A stretch of DNA of 27,563 bases, taken from an uncultured Eubacteriales bacterium. GTDB lineage: Bacteria > Bacillota > Clostridia > Oscillospirales > Acutalibacteraceae. The notes under the pieces were generated by a model that saw nothing but the letters and a program-made list of their open reading frames with translations, made no database searches and was not told the origin of the DNA. The first letter of the stretch is position 1. Every line of letters starts with the position of its first letter. The translations under genes and the position numbers were made by a program. Positions 7,790-14,669 of the stretch are shown in pieces. The DNA lies in the NCBI GenBank assembly GCA_900316925.1, contig ONEU01000067.1:1-27563 (forward strand), in the 5' to 3' direction.

Positions 7790-7810
7790 GTAATAGGCTG
7801 AGCCTATTAC
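7790..7810. promoter_or_regulatory. LysR-type operator, copy 1
   Basis: A perfect 21-bp palindrome, GTAATAGGCT-G-AGCCTATTAC, whose core ATAGGCTGAGCCTAT has the T-N11-A form of LysR-family sites. Its centre is about 66 bp upstream of the inferred start at 7734. It matches the 14397-14411 site in sequence and position. It overlaps the amidohydrolase stop codon and has no T-run, so it is not a terminator. Confidence 0.75.
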
Positions 7811-8679
7811 ACCTTCAATATTTCAAGTGCATTTTTAAAAGCGATTTTTTCAAATTCGTCTGATGAAAGGTGCAGCTTTTGAAAGGATGCGACCTCCTGC
7901 TCCGGACTCCAGAGAGGGAAATCCGTACCGAACAATATTCTTTCCACACCGTATCCGTGAATATAGTGTTCTACCTGCTCCGGCGGCAGGAACATTGTCG
8001 TACTTGATATATCCAGATAACAATCTCTGTTTTTCAGAATCTCAAAGGCTTCGTCAAAAAGCGACCAGCCGCCAAGATGTGCAGCGATCACCTGCAAATG
8101 AGGGAAATTATCTATGACATTTTTAAGTCTGCGGGGATGCGAAAAGTCGAACCTCCTGTCGCCGCAGTGTACAAGAAGTGGGATCCTGCCCTGAATATAG
8201 TCGAACACCTCAAAAAGACGCTCATCATCCGTATGGAATCGCTGCGTATCAGGGTGCAGTTTTATCCCCCGGAGGCCAAGTCTGATGATCCTGTCCGTTT
8301 CTTCTATCAGTGCATCGCAGTCCGGATGAAGTGTCCCGAAGCCGTAAAACTCCTTGTGTGCGCTGACTTCATCGGCAATAAACTCATTGATGTGCCGCAC
8401 CTGGTCAGGCTTTGTAGCAACCGGCAATAAAACAAAGCGCGAAATACCTGCCGCTTTGCCGGAAGTCAGCAATTCTTTGCTTGTACCGCTGTATGCCGGA
8501 GTGATATGATAAAAATCCCCTGTTGCCTGTGACGCTTTTTCCGCTATCTTATCAGGATAGATATGTGCATGAAAATCAATTATCTCCACCGGCGAGCCGC
8601 CGGTGCCAATTTCGCGTTCTACTTCTATCACTGAACAACTCTCGTCCCGCGATTCTACTTTATATTTTCTTGTACGCAT
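7807..8679 (-). CDS. Metal-dependent amidohydrolase (amidohydrolase_2 / TIM-barrel family)
   Basis: A protein of up to 290 residues. IIDFHAHIYP gives the paired His metal ligands, with further likely ligands in GIKLHPD, LLVHCGD, VIAAHLGG and LFGTDFP. The family hydrolyses or decarboxylates small carbon acids or amides in the cytoplasm. The start is uncertain. ATG at 8679 overlaps the LysR gene by 25 bases and adds about 30 residues before the domain, while GTG codons at about 8631 and 8589 would give a family-like N-terminus. A perfect inverted repeat (CACCGGCG-N3-CGCCGGTG, 8587-8605) sits at the inner GTG. It is the last gene of the cysteine operon. Its role there is not known. Confidence 0.82.
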   Translation of the reverse strand: MRTRKYKVESRDESCSVIEVEREIGTGGSPVEIIDFHAHIYPDKIAEKASQATGDFYHITPAYSGTSKELLTSGKAAGISRFVLLPVATKPDQVRHINEFIADEVSAHKEFYGFGTLHPDCDALIEETDRIIRLGLRGIKLHPDTQRFHTDDERLFEVFDYIQGRIPLLVHCGDRRFDFSHPRRLKNVIDNFPHLQVIAAHLGGWSLFDEAFEILKNRDCYLDISSTTMFLPPEQVEHYIHGYGVERILFGTDFPLWSPEQEVASFQKLHLSSDEFEKIAFKNALEILKV

Positions 8680-9587
8680 AAATATTCTTTTAATTCCTCC
8701 ACATACATTTTTCCTACTTTGCTGAGGTGGATATTCTTCTTTGTGATATACCCTATTTTCATTTTACTGCCGGGATGCTCGCTGTCAGGTTCAAAGGGAA
8801 TTGCCGTAAAATCACTGCCGTTCAGCTCCTCGCATATAATTCCGGAACAAAGCGTATAACCGTTCAGCCCGACCATAAGATTGAGCATCGTTGCTCTGTC
8901 AGTCGCCTTGATAGTACGGGGATACTGATGATTGCTCAGTATCTCCTCATCAAAGTACATTGAACCGCTGCCGCCCTGCTCAAAGGACAGGCTCGGATAT
9001 TCGATCAGCTCGTCAAAGCGTATGCTTTTCTGATTGGCAAGCGGATGATTCTTCCACAGATAAACATAGGCGTCACAGGCAATCAACTCATGGAATTCCA
9101 GCTTGTTTGTCCGCAGCAGCTTTGTCAGTACCGCAGAGTTGAAATCGCTCATATACAATATGCCTATCTCACTTTTCAGCGTGCTGACATCATCGATCAC
9201 CTTCTGGGTGCGGACTTCCCTGATGGCAAATTCATATTCATCTGTGCTGAGCTGCTTGACAAGCTCCACAAAGCTTTTGACGGCAAAGGAATAATGCTGT
9301 GTAGAGACAGCAAATTTCTTTTTTACTGCCGTATTATCTCCGTACCTTTCGGCTATCACCTCATACTGACGAAACAGCTCACGGGCATAAGAAAGAAATT
9401 CCACCCCGTCGCCCGTCAGTGTCACGCCTTTTCCGCTGCGGTGAAATATGGTGATTCCAAGCTCCTTTTCAAGCTCTCTGACAGCCTCCGTAAGCGAAGG
9501 CTGTGAAATATACAGCACTTCGCTTGCTTTATTGAATGAGCCTTTCTCTGATATGGCAATCACATAATGTATTTGTTGTAATGTCAT
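8655..9587 (-). CDS. LysR-family transcriptional regulator, probable sulfur-metabolism regulator
   Basis: A protein of 310 residues. The N-terminal winged helix-turn-helix is clear (LQQIHYVIAISEKGSFNKAS, then SQPSLTEAVRELEKELG), followed by a periplasmic-binding-like effector domain. ATG follows mccA by 9 nt with AGGAAG. It is embedded in the cysteine operon, so it would be autoregulated. Two matching T-N11-A palindromes at the -65 position of the two sulfur operons are its likely targets. LysR proteins such as CysB, YtlI and CmbR control sulfur genes in other bacteria and sense O-acetylserine or related molecules. The effector here is unknown. Confidence 0.9.
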   Translation of the reverse strand: MTLQQIHYVIAISEKGSFNKASEVLYISQPSLTEAVRELEKELGITIFHRSGKGVTLTGDGVEFLSYARELFRQYEVIAERYGDNTAVKKKFAVSTQHYSFAVKSFVELVKQLSTDEYEFAIREVRTQKVIDDVSTLKSEIGILYMSDFNSAVLTKLLRTNKLEFHELIACDAYVYLWKNHPLANQKSIRFDELIEYPSLSFEQGGSGSMYFDEEILSNHQYPRTIKATDRATMLNLMVGLNGYTLCSGIICEELNGSDFTAIPFEPDSEHPGSKMKIGYITKKNIHLSKVGKMYVEELKEYLCVQENIK

Positions 9588-9596
9588 AATATCTTC

Positions 9597-10508
9597 CTAT
9601 TCATATAGATTCTTCGTGAAATATCGGTCTCCCCTGTCCGGGAAAATAACCACGATATTTCCTCTTGCTCCGTCTGCGATCAGCTTTTTTGCTGCCGCCA
9701 GAGCTGCACCGGAGGAGGAACCTGCGATAATCCCCTCTTTTTTGGCAAGCTCCCTTGCCCCGTCAAAGGCCTCGCTGTCTGTCATTTTTACCACCCTGTC
9801 CACCAGGGACATATCCATGGTATCGGCGATAAAATCGTTGCCGATGCCCTCAATATCATAATCGCCGTGTTCGCCGCCGCCCATAGTCGAGCCTACGGGA
9901 TCAGCAAGTACACCGACAACATTATTATTTTTCTCTTTCAGATATTTTACAACACCTGAATATGTACCGCCGCTGCCGGCACCGGCTACAAGATAATCTA
10001 TCCTGCCGCCAAGATCGTCATAGATCTCTTTTCCTGTCGTTTCATAATGTGCAAGGGGATTTGCGGGATTCTTGAACTGTTCAAGAGTTACCGCACCGGG
10101 AATGGAGCTTCGGATTTCCTCCGCCTTTTTCCACGCACCAAGCATTCCGCCCTCCCGGGGAGTATTGATGATCCTCGCACCCAGTGCCCTCATAAGAGTC
10201 TGCTTTTCCTGCGAAAACTTTGTGGGCACAACAAAGATGATCTCATAGCCTCTGTTAAGCGCCGCAAAGGCTATGCCGAGACCTGTGTTCCCGGCAGTTG
10301 CCTCAACGATAACGCCGCCCTTTTTGAGGATGCCTTTTTTCTCGGCATCTTCTATCATGTATTTTCCGATTCTGTCCTTGACGCTGCCGGAAGGATTGAA
10401 CAGCTCTAATTTTGCATACAGATTCACTCCCTCAGGAAGATCAAGATGGTTTAGCTTTACCATCGGAGTATTGCCAATCAACTCCTCCATATCATTATAG
10501 AGTGCCAT
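9597..10508 (-). CDS. mccA: MccA-type cystathionine beta-synthase / O-acetylserine-dependent cysteine synthase family
   Basis: A PLP enzyme of 303 residues. The PLP lysine is Lys44 in NPSGSVKDR, the substrate loop is EATAGNTGLG, the phosphate loop is GAGSGGTYSG, and GSSSGAALAA lies near the C-terminus. It sits 2 nt after mccB with luxS and a methyltransferase upstream. This is the context of MccA, which condenses homocysteine with O-acetylserine to cystathionine in the methionine-to-cysteine route. It differs from the second paralog at 13285-14208, whose loop reads EPTSGNTGIG, so the two probably have different substrates. A plain cysteine synthase cannot be excluded by sequence. Confidence 0.85.
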   Translation of the reverse strand: MALYNDMEELIGNTPMVKLNHLDLPEGVNLYAKLELFNPSGSVKDRIGKYMIEDAEKKGILKKGGVIVEATAGNTGLGIAFAALNRGYEIIFVVPTKFSQEKQTLMRALGARIINTPREGGMLGAWKKAEEIRSSIPGAVTLEQFKNPANPLAHYETTGKEIYDDLGGRIDYLVAGAGSGGTYSGVVKYLKEKNNNVVGVLADPVGSTMGGGEHGDYDIEGIGNDFIADTMDMSLVDRVVKMTDSEAFDGARELAKKEGIIAGSSSGAALAAAKKLIADGARGNIVVIFPDRGDRYFTKNLYE

Positions 10509-10510
10509 GA

Positions 10511-11668
10511 TTATTCCTCACTTTCCCTGATAGCCTGATCGAGATCGGCAAGAATATCGTCAATATTTTCAATGCCTATCGACAGTCTGATAAGACCGTC
10601 CGTGATGCCCACCTTCTGACGCACTTCATAAGGGATAGAAGCGTGGGTCATGCTTGCCGGGTGGCATACAAGGCTCTCCACGCCGCCAAGGCTTTCGGCA
10701 AGAGCCACCAGCTTCAGCGACTTGAAAAATTTCTTGATCTGATAGTTTTCATGCAGCTCAAAGGAGATCATTACGCCGCCGTTTTTAGCCTGTGCTTTGT
10801 TGATCTCATAACCCTGTGCGTCAGGAAGTCCGGGATAATATACCTTTTTGACTGCCGGATGTTCACTAAGAAATTTTGCGGCTTTTTGCGCATTTTCAAC
10901 ATGGCGGTCAAGACGGACACCCAGCGTTTTGATTCCTCTGATAAGCAGGAAGCTGTCAAAGGGACCGAGAACGCCACCGGTAGAATTCTGAATAAATGCG
11001 ATCTGTTTTGCAAGCTGATCGTCATTGACAACCACCAGACCTGCCACAACATCACTGTGACCGCCGAGATACTTTGTCGCGCTATGGATAACGATATCCA
11101 CGCCAAGAGAGATCGGACGCTGTAAATACGGTGTCATAAAGGTATTATCCACAATGGACAGAATGCCGTGCTTTGCGGCAAGTCTGGCAACCGCACCTAT
11201 ATCTGTAACGGTCAGCAGGGGATTGGCAGGACTTTCGATGAGGATCGCCTTGACATCCGGTGTGATCTTCGTTTCAAGCTCTGCAATGTTGGTGGTATCC
11301 TCAATGAAATAGCCGATACCGAAGTGATTGAAAACCTTATCCAGCACACGGAAGGTTCCGCCGTAGACATTGCTGGAAATAATGATTTTGTCGCCGGTAT
11401 GGAAAAGGCTGAGTACGGCGGTAATTGCCGCCATGCCGGATGCAAAGGCAAAGCCTGCCTTCCCTCCTTCCAGCTCTGCGATAAGCGCTTCGAGTGCTGC
11501 ACGGGTGGGGTTGCCTGTACGGGAATACTCCCATTTCGGTGTTTCGCCAAGACCGCTCTGCTCGTAGGTTGAGGTCTGATAGATCGGCACATTGACTGCC
11601 TTTGTATATGTGTCTCCGTAAATTCCCCCATGGATAAGGGCTGATTCTATATTTTTATAGGTTGACAT
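10511..11668 (-). CDS. mccB: Cystathionine gamma-lyase/synthase family (MccB-type)
   Basis: A PLP enzyme of 385 residues of the Cys/Met metabolism family. Lys199 in HSATKYLGGHSDV is the PLP lysine, with YSRTGNPT and SGMAAI in the N-terminal half and a C-terminal SLGGVESL motif. In this operon it most likely splits cystathionine to cysteine, ammonia and 2-oxobutyrate, and perhaps homocysteine with H2S release. AAGGAG, which doubles as the last codons of luxS, lies 8 nt before the ATG. Cystathionine gamma-synthase is the alternative reading of the same fold. Context with mccA and luxS favours the lyase. Confidence 0.9.
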   Translation of the reverse strand: MSTYKNIESALIHGGIYGDTYTKAVNVPIYQTSTYEQSGLGETPKWEYSRTGNPTRAALEALIAELEGGKAGFAFASGMAAITAVLSLFHTGDKIIISSNVYGGTFRVLDKVFNHFGIGYFIEDTTNIAELETKITPDVKAILIESPANPLLTVTDIGAVARLAAKHGILSIVDNTFMTPYLQRPISLGVDIVIHSATKYLGGHSDVVAGLVVVNDDQLAKQIAFIQNSTGGVLGPFDSFLLIRGIKTLGVRLDRHVENAQKAAKFLSEHPAVKKVYYPGLPDAQGYEINKAQAKNGGVMISFELHENYQIKKFFKSLKLVALAESLGGVESLVCHPASMTHASIPYEVRQKVGITDGLIRLSIGIENIDDILADLDQAIRESEE

Positions 11669-11673
11669 AATGA

Positions 11674-12135
11674 TTACTCCTTATAGTAAAGTTTTTCTTC
11701 GTTGTACTTTTCAAGAACAACCAGCATTTTTTCAGCTGTTTCTTTTGCTTTCGCAAGGTCGTGCTCAAGATAATTTCCGCATTCCTCTTTTTTGCTTCCG
11801 GGTATCTCCCCCTCGAAATCCGCAATAAACCTGAAACTGTCCTGCACAAGTGATATTGCCTGTCTGTGGGAAACACGATCTCTGACAAGAAGATAAAAGC
11901 CGGTCCGGCAACCCATAGGCCCTACATAGATCACACCATCGGAAACCGCGCTGTTTCTTGCATAGGTCGCAAAAAGATGCTCGATCGTATGCAGCTCGCC
12001 GTTTCCGAGATAATCTCCGCCGTTGGGCTTTTTCATTCGTATGTCATACGTCACCACATCGCCGTCCATTCGGGAAAGATACATTCCTGTTTCAAGCTTG
12101 TCGTGATTTACCGTAAAGCTGGCTATTTTTTTCAT
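11674..12135 (-). CDS. luxS: S-ribosylhomocysteine lyase LuxS
   Basis: A protein of 153 residues with the full LuxS pattern: zinc ligands in HTIEH (His49, Glu52, His53), catalytic Cys76 in GPMGCRTGFYLL, and ECGNYLEHDL near the C-terminus with the third zinc ligand. It converts S-ribosylhomocysteine to homocysteine and DPD, the autoinducer-2 precursor. The start overlaps the methyltransferase stop by four bases (ATGA). Here it would feed homocysteine to mccA and mccB. The nucleosidase Pfs, needed before it, is not in the window. Confidence 0.97.
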   Translation of the reverse strand: MKKIASFTVNHDKLETGMYLSRMDGDVVTYDIRMKKPNGGDYLGNGELHTIEHLFATYARNSAVSDGVIYVGPMGCRTGFYLLVRDRVSHRQAISLVQDSFRFIADFEGEIPGSKKEECGNYLEHDLAKAKETAEKMLVVLEKYNEEKLYYKE

Positions 12136-13043
12136 CTGACTGCCTCCCTGTAAGCTAACATGAAATGTATGTTTTCAAATGCCCTGATGCCGTCGTCCCT
12201 GTCCGCGAAATACTGCTGCTGTATCATCTGCGGCGTTTCGTGATCCCCTATTTCAAAGCCGTATTTGTCAAGTACGGAATTGATCTCTGAAAACGAATAA
12301 CCGTGCACCATTTTTTCTCCGAGCCGTTCCGTAATTGCTGCAAGCGTATGTACTCTTTCGGAACTCTTGGCGGCGAGAGTGGTCTCATCCGGATAGTCAA
12401 ATGCAACTTCTCCTTCTGCACGGCAGAGCTGACTGATATTTTTTATCGTCTGCTCAAACACCGGCAGAGTCAGATAATAGGAAACTCCCAATATTGCAAA
12501 GAATGTGGGGATATCCGGATCGTAGCCTGACGAAAGCAGCACCTCTGTCATATCGTCTTTTGAAAAATCTATCGGAACGAAGGTCAGGTTCTTTGGGATA
12601 TTCCATTCGAGCTCTTTTATCCTTTCACGCTTATAGCTTCCTGTATCGGGGTGGTCAAGCTCAAATATCCTGATCTGAGGATCATCGTTTCTGAATGCAA
12701 AGGTATCCATCCCCGCACCGCAGATAACATACTGACATCCGGGATGTTTCTTGGCAAATTCAAGCAGTTTCGTTTCGGCAAAGGCTATTCTGGAAAGCGG
12801 AATGGGCGCAATATACCGGTTCAGCTTCGGATAGATCTGCTCCGCTGTGAAATCCCCATGATCTGTGCTATTGCCTGTATCGAAATCATTCTGTATGAGA
12901 CGGCCTATTTCCTCAAATTCTTCCTTGCCCATTAAGTCGTATGCAAGATAATCATCGAATATCTTTTTTCTCCCGATATTTGAATGATAAGCACGGGCAA
13001 AGGAACAAAGCTTGGCGGTAATACTCTCCTGTGCTGCGATCAT
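12132..13043 (-). CDS. Class I SAM-dependent methyltransferase, LCMT/TIGR00027-like family
   Basis: A protein of 303 residues. CQYVICGAGMDTFAFR is the SAM-binding glycine loop of leucine-carboxyl-methyltransferase-like enzymes, followed by IFELDHPDTGSYKRERI. That family often makes small-molecule O-methyl esters. In Bacillus (yrrT) and Clostridium (ubiG) the matching operon slot also holds a SAM methyltransferase before luxS or mcc genes, but of another family, so this may be a non-orthologous stand-in that produces S-adenosylhomocysteine. The ATG at 13043 is preceded by AAAGGAGAG, 22 nt after a strong terminator. Its methyl acceptor is unknown. Confidence 0.85.
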   Translation of the reverse strand: MIAAQESITAKLCSFARAYHSNIGRKKIFDDYLAYDLMGKEEFEEIGRLIQNDFDTGNSTDHGDFTAEQIYPKLNRYIAPIPLSRIAFAETKLLEFAKKHPGCQYVICGAGMDTFAFRNDDPQIRIFELDHPDTGSYKRERIKELEWNIPKNLTFVPIDFSKDDMTEVLLSSGYDPDIPTFFAILGVSYYLTLPVFEQTIKNISQLCRAEGEVAFDYPDETTLAAKSSERVHTLAAITERLGEKMVHGYSFSEINSVLDKYGFEIGDHETPQMIQQQYFADRDDGIRAFENIHFMLAYREAVR

Positions 13044-13064
13044 AATTCTTCTCTCCTTTCAGAC

Positions 13065-13106
13065 AAAAAAATGCCGCCCGTACTGCGATGGTGCAGACAG
13101 ACGGCA
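13065..13106 (-). terminator. Intrinsic terminator (attenuator) before the methyltransferase gene
   Basis: On the minus strand, TGCCGTCTGT-CTGC pairs with GCAG-T-ACGGGCGGCA (14 pairs with one bulged T and two G-T wobbles) around the loop ACCATC. Seven T follow at 13065-13071. It starts 17 nt after the leader ORF stop and ends 21 nt before the methyltransferase ATG. No promoter separates it from that gene, so it must be conditionally bypassed for luxS, mccB and mccA to be transcribed from upstream. Confidence 0.9.
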
Positions 13107-13159
13107 ATGGCAAGAAACCTGTTTTACTTCCAGATAAAACATCTCTCTAAGCCGCCTGT
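13097..13159 (-). promoter_or_regulatory. Putative antiterminator pairing with the leader ORF
   Basis: ACAGGCGGC (13151-13159), codons 37-39 of the leader ORF, can pair over 9 bp, one of them G-U, with GCCGUCUGU (13097-13105), which is the 5' arm of the terminator. The two structures exclude each other. The upstream arm lies 6 nt after the Cys-Cys-Met-Cys-Cys codons, so a ribosome stalled early in that run would leave it free. This is a paper fold only. No energies were computed. Confidence 0.55.
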
Positions 13160-13267
13160 GTCAGTACAACACATACAGCAGCCTACAGACGCAGCAAAGC
13201 CGCCGGAAACAGAAGCGCTGTTTTCGGCTGATACAATATGATGCTGTCTATTGCTGCGGATCCTCAT
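13124..13267 (-). CDS. 47-aa leader peptide with Cys-Cys-Met-Cys-Cys run (putative attenuation peptide)
   Basis: ATG at 13267 follows AAAGAGGTAATCAGC, 17 nt after the cysK stop. The frame ends at TAA 13124-13126. The peptide starts MRIRSNRQHHIVSAENS and has GCCMCC at residues 29-34 plus Cys43, so five Cys in all. It sits between cysK and a terminator, with the terminator directly before the methyltransferase gene. It resembles a classical attenuator peptide, in which uncharged tRNA-Cys would stall the ribosome on the four Cys codons. A small metal-binding peptide is an alternative. Confidence 0.72.
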   Translation of the reverse strand: MRIRSNRQHHIVSAENSASVSGGFAASVGCCMCCTDTGGLERCFIWK

Positions 13268-13284
13268 GCTGATTACCTCTTTCT

Positions 13285-14208
13285 TTATACGGAAAACATC
13301 GCCGTTGACAGGTATCTCTCACCCGTATCCGGCAGTATTGCCACGATGATCTTTCCCTTGTTTTCCGGACGCTTTGCAAGCTCTGATGCTGCCCATACAG
13401 CCGCACCCGAGGATATTCCTACCAGCAGCCCCTCCTTTTTGGCAAGCTCTCTGCCGGTCTCAAAAGCGTCTTCGTTCGTTGCCTTTATGATTTCGTCATA
13501 AACTGCGGTATTAAGTGTTTCGGGTATAAAACCTGCGCCGATACCCTGTATCTTGTGGGGACCGGGCTTTTCTCCCGAAAGAACCGGCGAACCGGCAGGT
13601 TCTACTGCCACTACCCGAACATTCGGATTCTTGCTCTTCAGATATTCACCCACACCGGATACCGTACCGCCTGTGCCGACGCCGGCAACAAAAATATCGA
13701 CCTTTCCATCGGTATCCTCCCAGATTTCGGGACCGGTGGTATCATAGTGTATCTTCGGATTGGCGCTGTTTGTAAACTGGCTTGGGATAAAGCTGTGTGC
13801 ATTATCGGCGGCAAGCTGCTGTGCCTTTTCGATTGCACCCTTCATTCCCTTTACGCCTTCGGTCAGAACGACCTTTGCACCGTATGCTTTGAGAAGATTT
13901 CTGCGCTCAACGCTCATGGTTTCGGGCATTGTAAGAATAACCTGATATCCTCTTGCGGCAGCCACAGCCGCAAGACCGATTCCGGTATTGCCGCTTGTCG
14001 GTTCGATAATGATGGAATCGGGCTTCAGAAGTCCCTTTGCTTCTGCATCATCAATCATTGCCTTCGCAATTCTGTCCTTAACGCTTCCGGCAGGATTGAA
14101 ATATTCAAGCTTTCCGAAAATCCTTGCTCCTGTTTTTTTGCTGACGGTCTCCAGCTCTAAAAGCGGTGTCTTTCCGATCAGGTCTGTTATTTTCTGATAT
14201 GTTTTCAT
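13285..14208 (-). CDS. cysK: Cysteine synthase (O-acetylserine sulfhydrylase)
   Basis: A protein of 307 residues. The PLP lysine is Lys44 in NPAGSVKDRIAKAM, with the substrate loop EPTSGNTGIG, the phosphate loop GVGTGGTVSG and GISSGAAVWA, all hallmarks of CysK. It makes cysteine from O-acetylserine and sulfide. ATG at 14208 has GAGGAG upstream. It is the first full gene of the operon, behind a strong promoter and a 10-codon ORF. The 47-aa leader ORF and terminator follow it, so cysK can be expressed without the downstream transsulfuration genes. Confidence 0.95.
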   Translation of the reverse strand: MKTYQKITDLIGKTPLLELETVSKKTGARIFGKLEYFNPAGSVKDRIAKAMIDDAEAKGLLKPDSIIIEPTSGNTGIGLAAVAAARGYQVILTMPETMSVERRNLLKAYGAKVVLTEGVKGMKGAIEKAQQLAADNAHSFIPSQFTNSANPKIHYDTTGPEIWEDTDGKVDIFVAGVGTGGTVSGVGEYLKSKNPNVRVVAVEPAGSPVLSGEKPGPHKIQGIGAGFIPETLNTAVYDEIIKATNEDAFETGRELAKKEGLLVGISSGAAVWAASELAKRPENKGKIIVAILPDTGERYLSTAMFSV

Positions 14209-14250
14209 ATTCTCTCTCTCCTCATATTTATTGCAGCTGACGGTACAATC

Positions 14251-14283
14251 TCAACATCGTTTTTGGGAGAGTCTGATATACAT
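14251..14283 (-). CDS. 10-aa leader peptide ending in Cys upstream of cysK
   Basis: ATG at 14283 has AAGGAG 9 nt upstream and encodes MYIRLSQKRC, then TGA. There is no terminator between it and cysK. CUCUCC in codons 5-6 (14266-14271) is complementary to GGAGAG in the cysK ribosome site (14216-14221), so translation of this ORF could open the cysK start. The short Arg- and Cys-ending form recalls the leader peptides found ahead of cysteine genes in Actinobacteria. Chance occurrence is possible for so short a frame. Confidence 0.5.
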   Translation of the reverse strand: MYIRLSQKRC

Positions 14284-14345
14284 ATAGATTTCTCCTTATT
14301 GATAATAATATAACCTATATGAATAGTAGGTTTATTCCGTAAAGT

Positions 14346-14374
14346 ATTATCTCACAGATCCCCTGTTTTGTCAA
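14346..14374 (-). promoter_or_regulatory. Promoter of the cysK-methyltransferase-luxS-mccBA-lysR operon
   Basis: On the minus strand, -35 TTGACA (14369-14374), a 17-bp spacer and -10 GATAAT (14346-14351) predict a start near 14339. A small 5'-UTR hairpin (AACCTA/TAGGTT, 14312-14332) lies just after the start. The LysR-type palindrome lies upstream. Confidence 0.88.
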
Positions 14375-14396
14375 GAATAAATTCTGAGCTTAGATT

Positions 14397-14411
14397 ATAG
14401 GATAATCCTAT
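14397..14411. promoter_or_regulatory. LysR-type operator, copy 2
   Basis: A perfect palindrome ATAGGAT-A-ATCCTAT with a T-N11-A core, centred about 65 bp upstream of the inferred start at 14339. Both copies fit ATAGG-N-T-N-A-N-CCTATTAC and share the right flank TTAC in the same orientation to their promoters. It is the likely autoregulatory site of the LysR gene in this operon. Confidence 0.75.
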
Positions 14412-14593
14412 TACTCGTAATCACCCATACGTCACCCTTTGCCGTATTCTTTGACAATATCGTTGATTTTTTCAGTCTATCGGGTATTTTCCCTGTGAAG
14501 TCGGAATGACTGCAATGCCGCTGCGAACGGCTTGGGATTTCTTGCAAGCGAGCTGCAGTGGAATAATAAGCGATTTTTGCAAACACATAAACG
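14412..14593. other. Intergenic stretch with no recognised gene
   Basis: Between the operator and the esterase terminator I see no gene with a ribosome site. A minus-strand open frame crosses the stretch, but it runs through the terminator and the operator and shows no family features. It may be a decayed gene fragment or a repeat relic. Confidence 0.4.
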
Positions 14594-14625
14594 AAGCCGT
14601 GCAGATCATGTAACCTGCACGGCTT
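14594..14625 (-). terminator. Terminator of the esterase gene
   Basis: AAGCCGTGCAG and CTGCACGGCTT form a perfect 11-bp stem with a 10-nt loop. On the minus strand it is followed by a loosely T-rich run (CGTTTATGTGTTTG). It lies 45 nt after the esterase stop. Confidence 0.75.
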
Positions 14626-14669
14626 TGCTGATACCAAGCAATTCACTTTTCAGAATAGTGCCTGTCCTC

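Noticed and set aside
7790..7810. Palindrome at the end of the amidohydrolase gene as a terminator
   Set aside because: It has no T-run on either strand and matches the operator at 14397-14411 in sequence and promoter distance.
13044..14346. T-box or SAM riboswitch ahead of the cysteine operon
   Set aside because: I saw no T-box NGGN bulge motif or SAM-box conserved core in either leader. The leader ORF and terminator explain the layout better.
14395..14646. Minus-strand open frame of 83 codons
   Set aside because: It covers the esterase terminator and the LysR operator, has no ribosome site and no family features.
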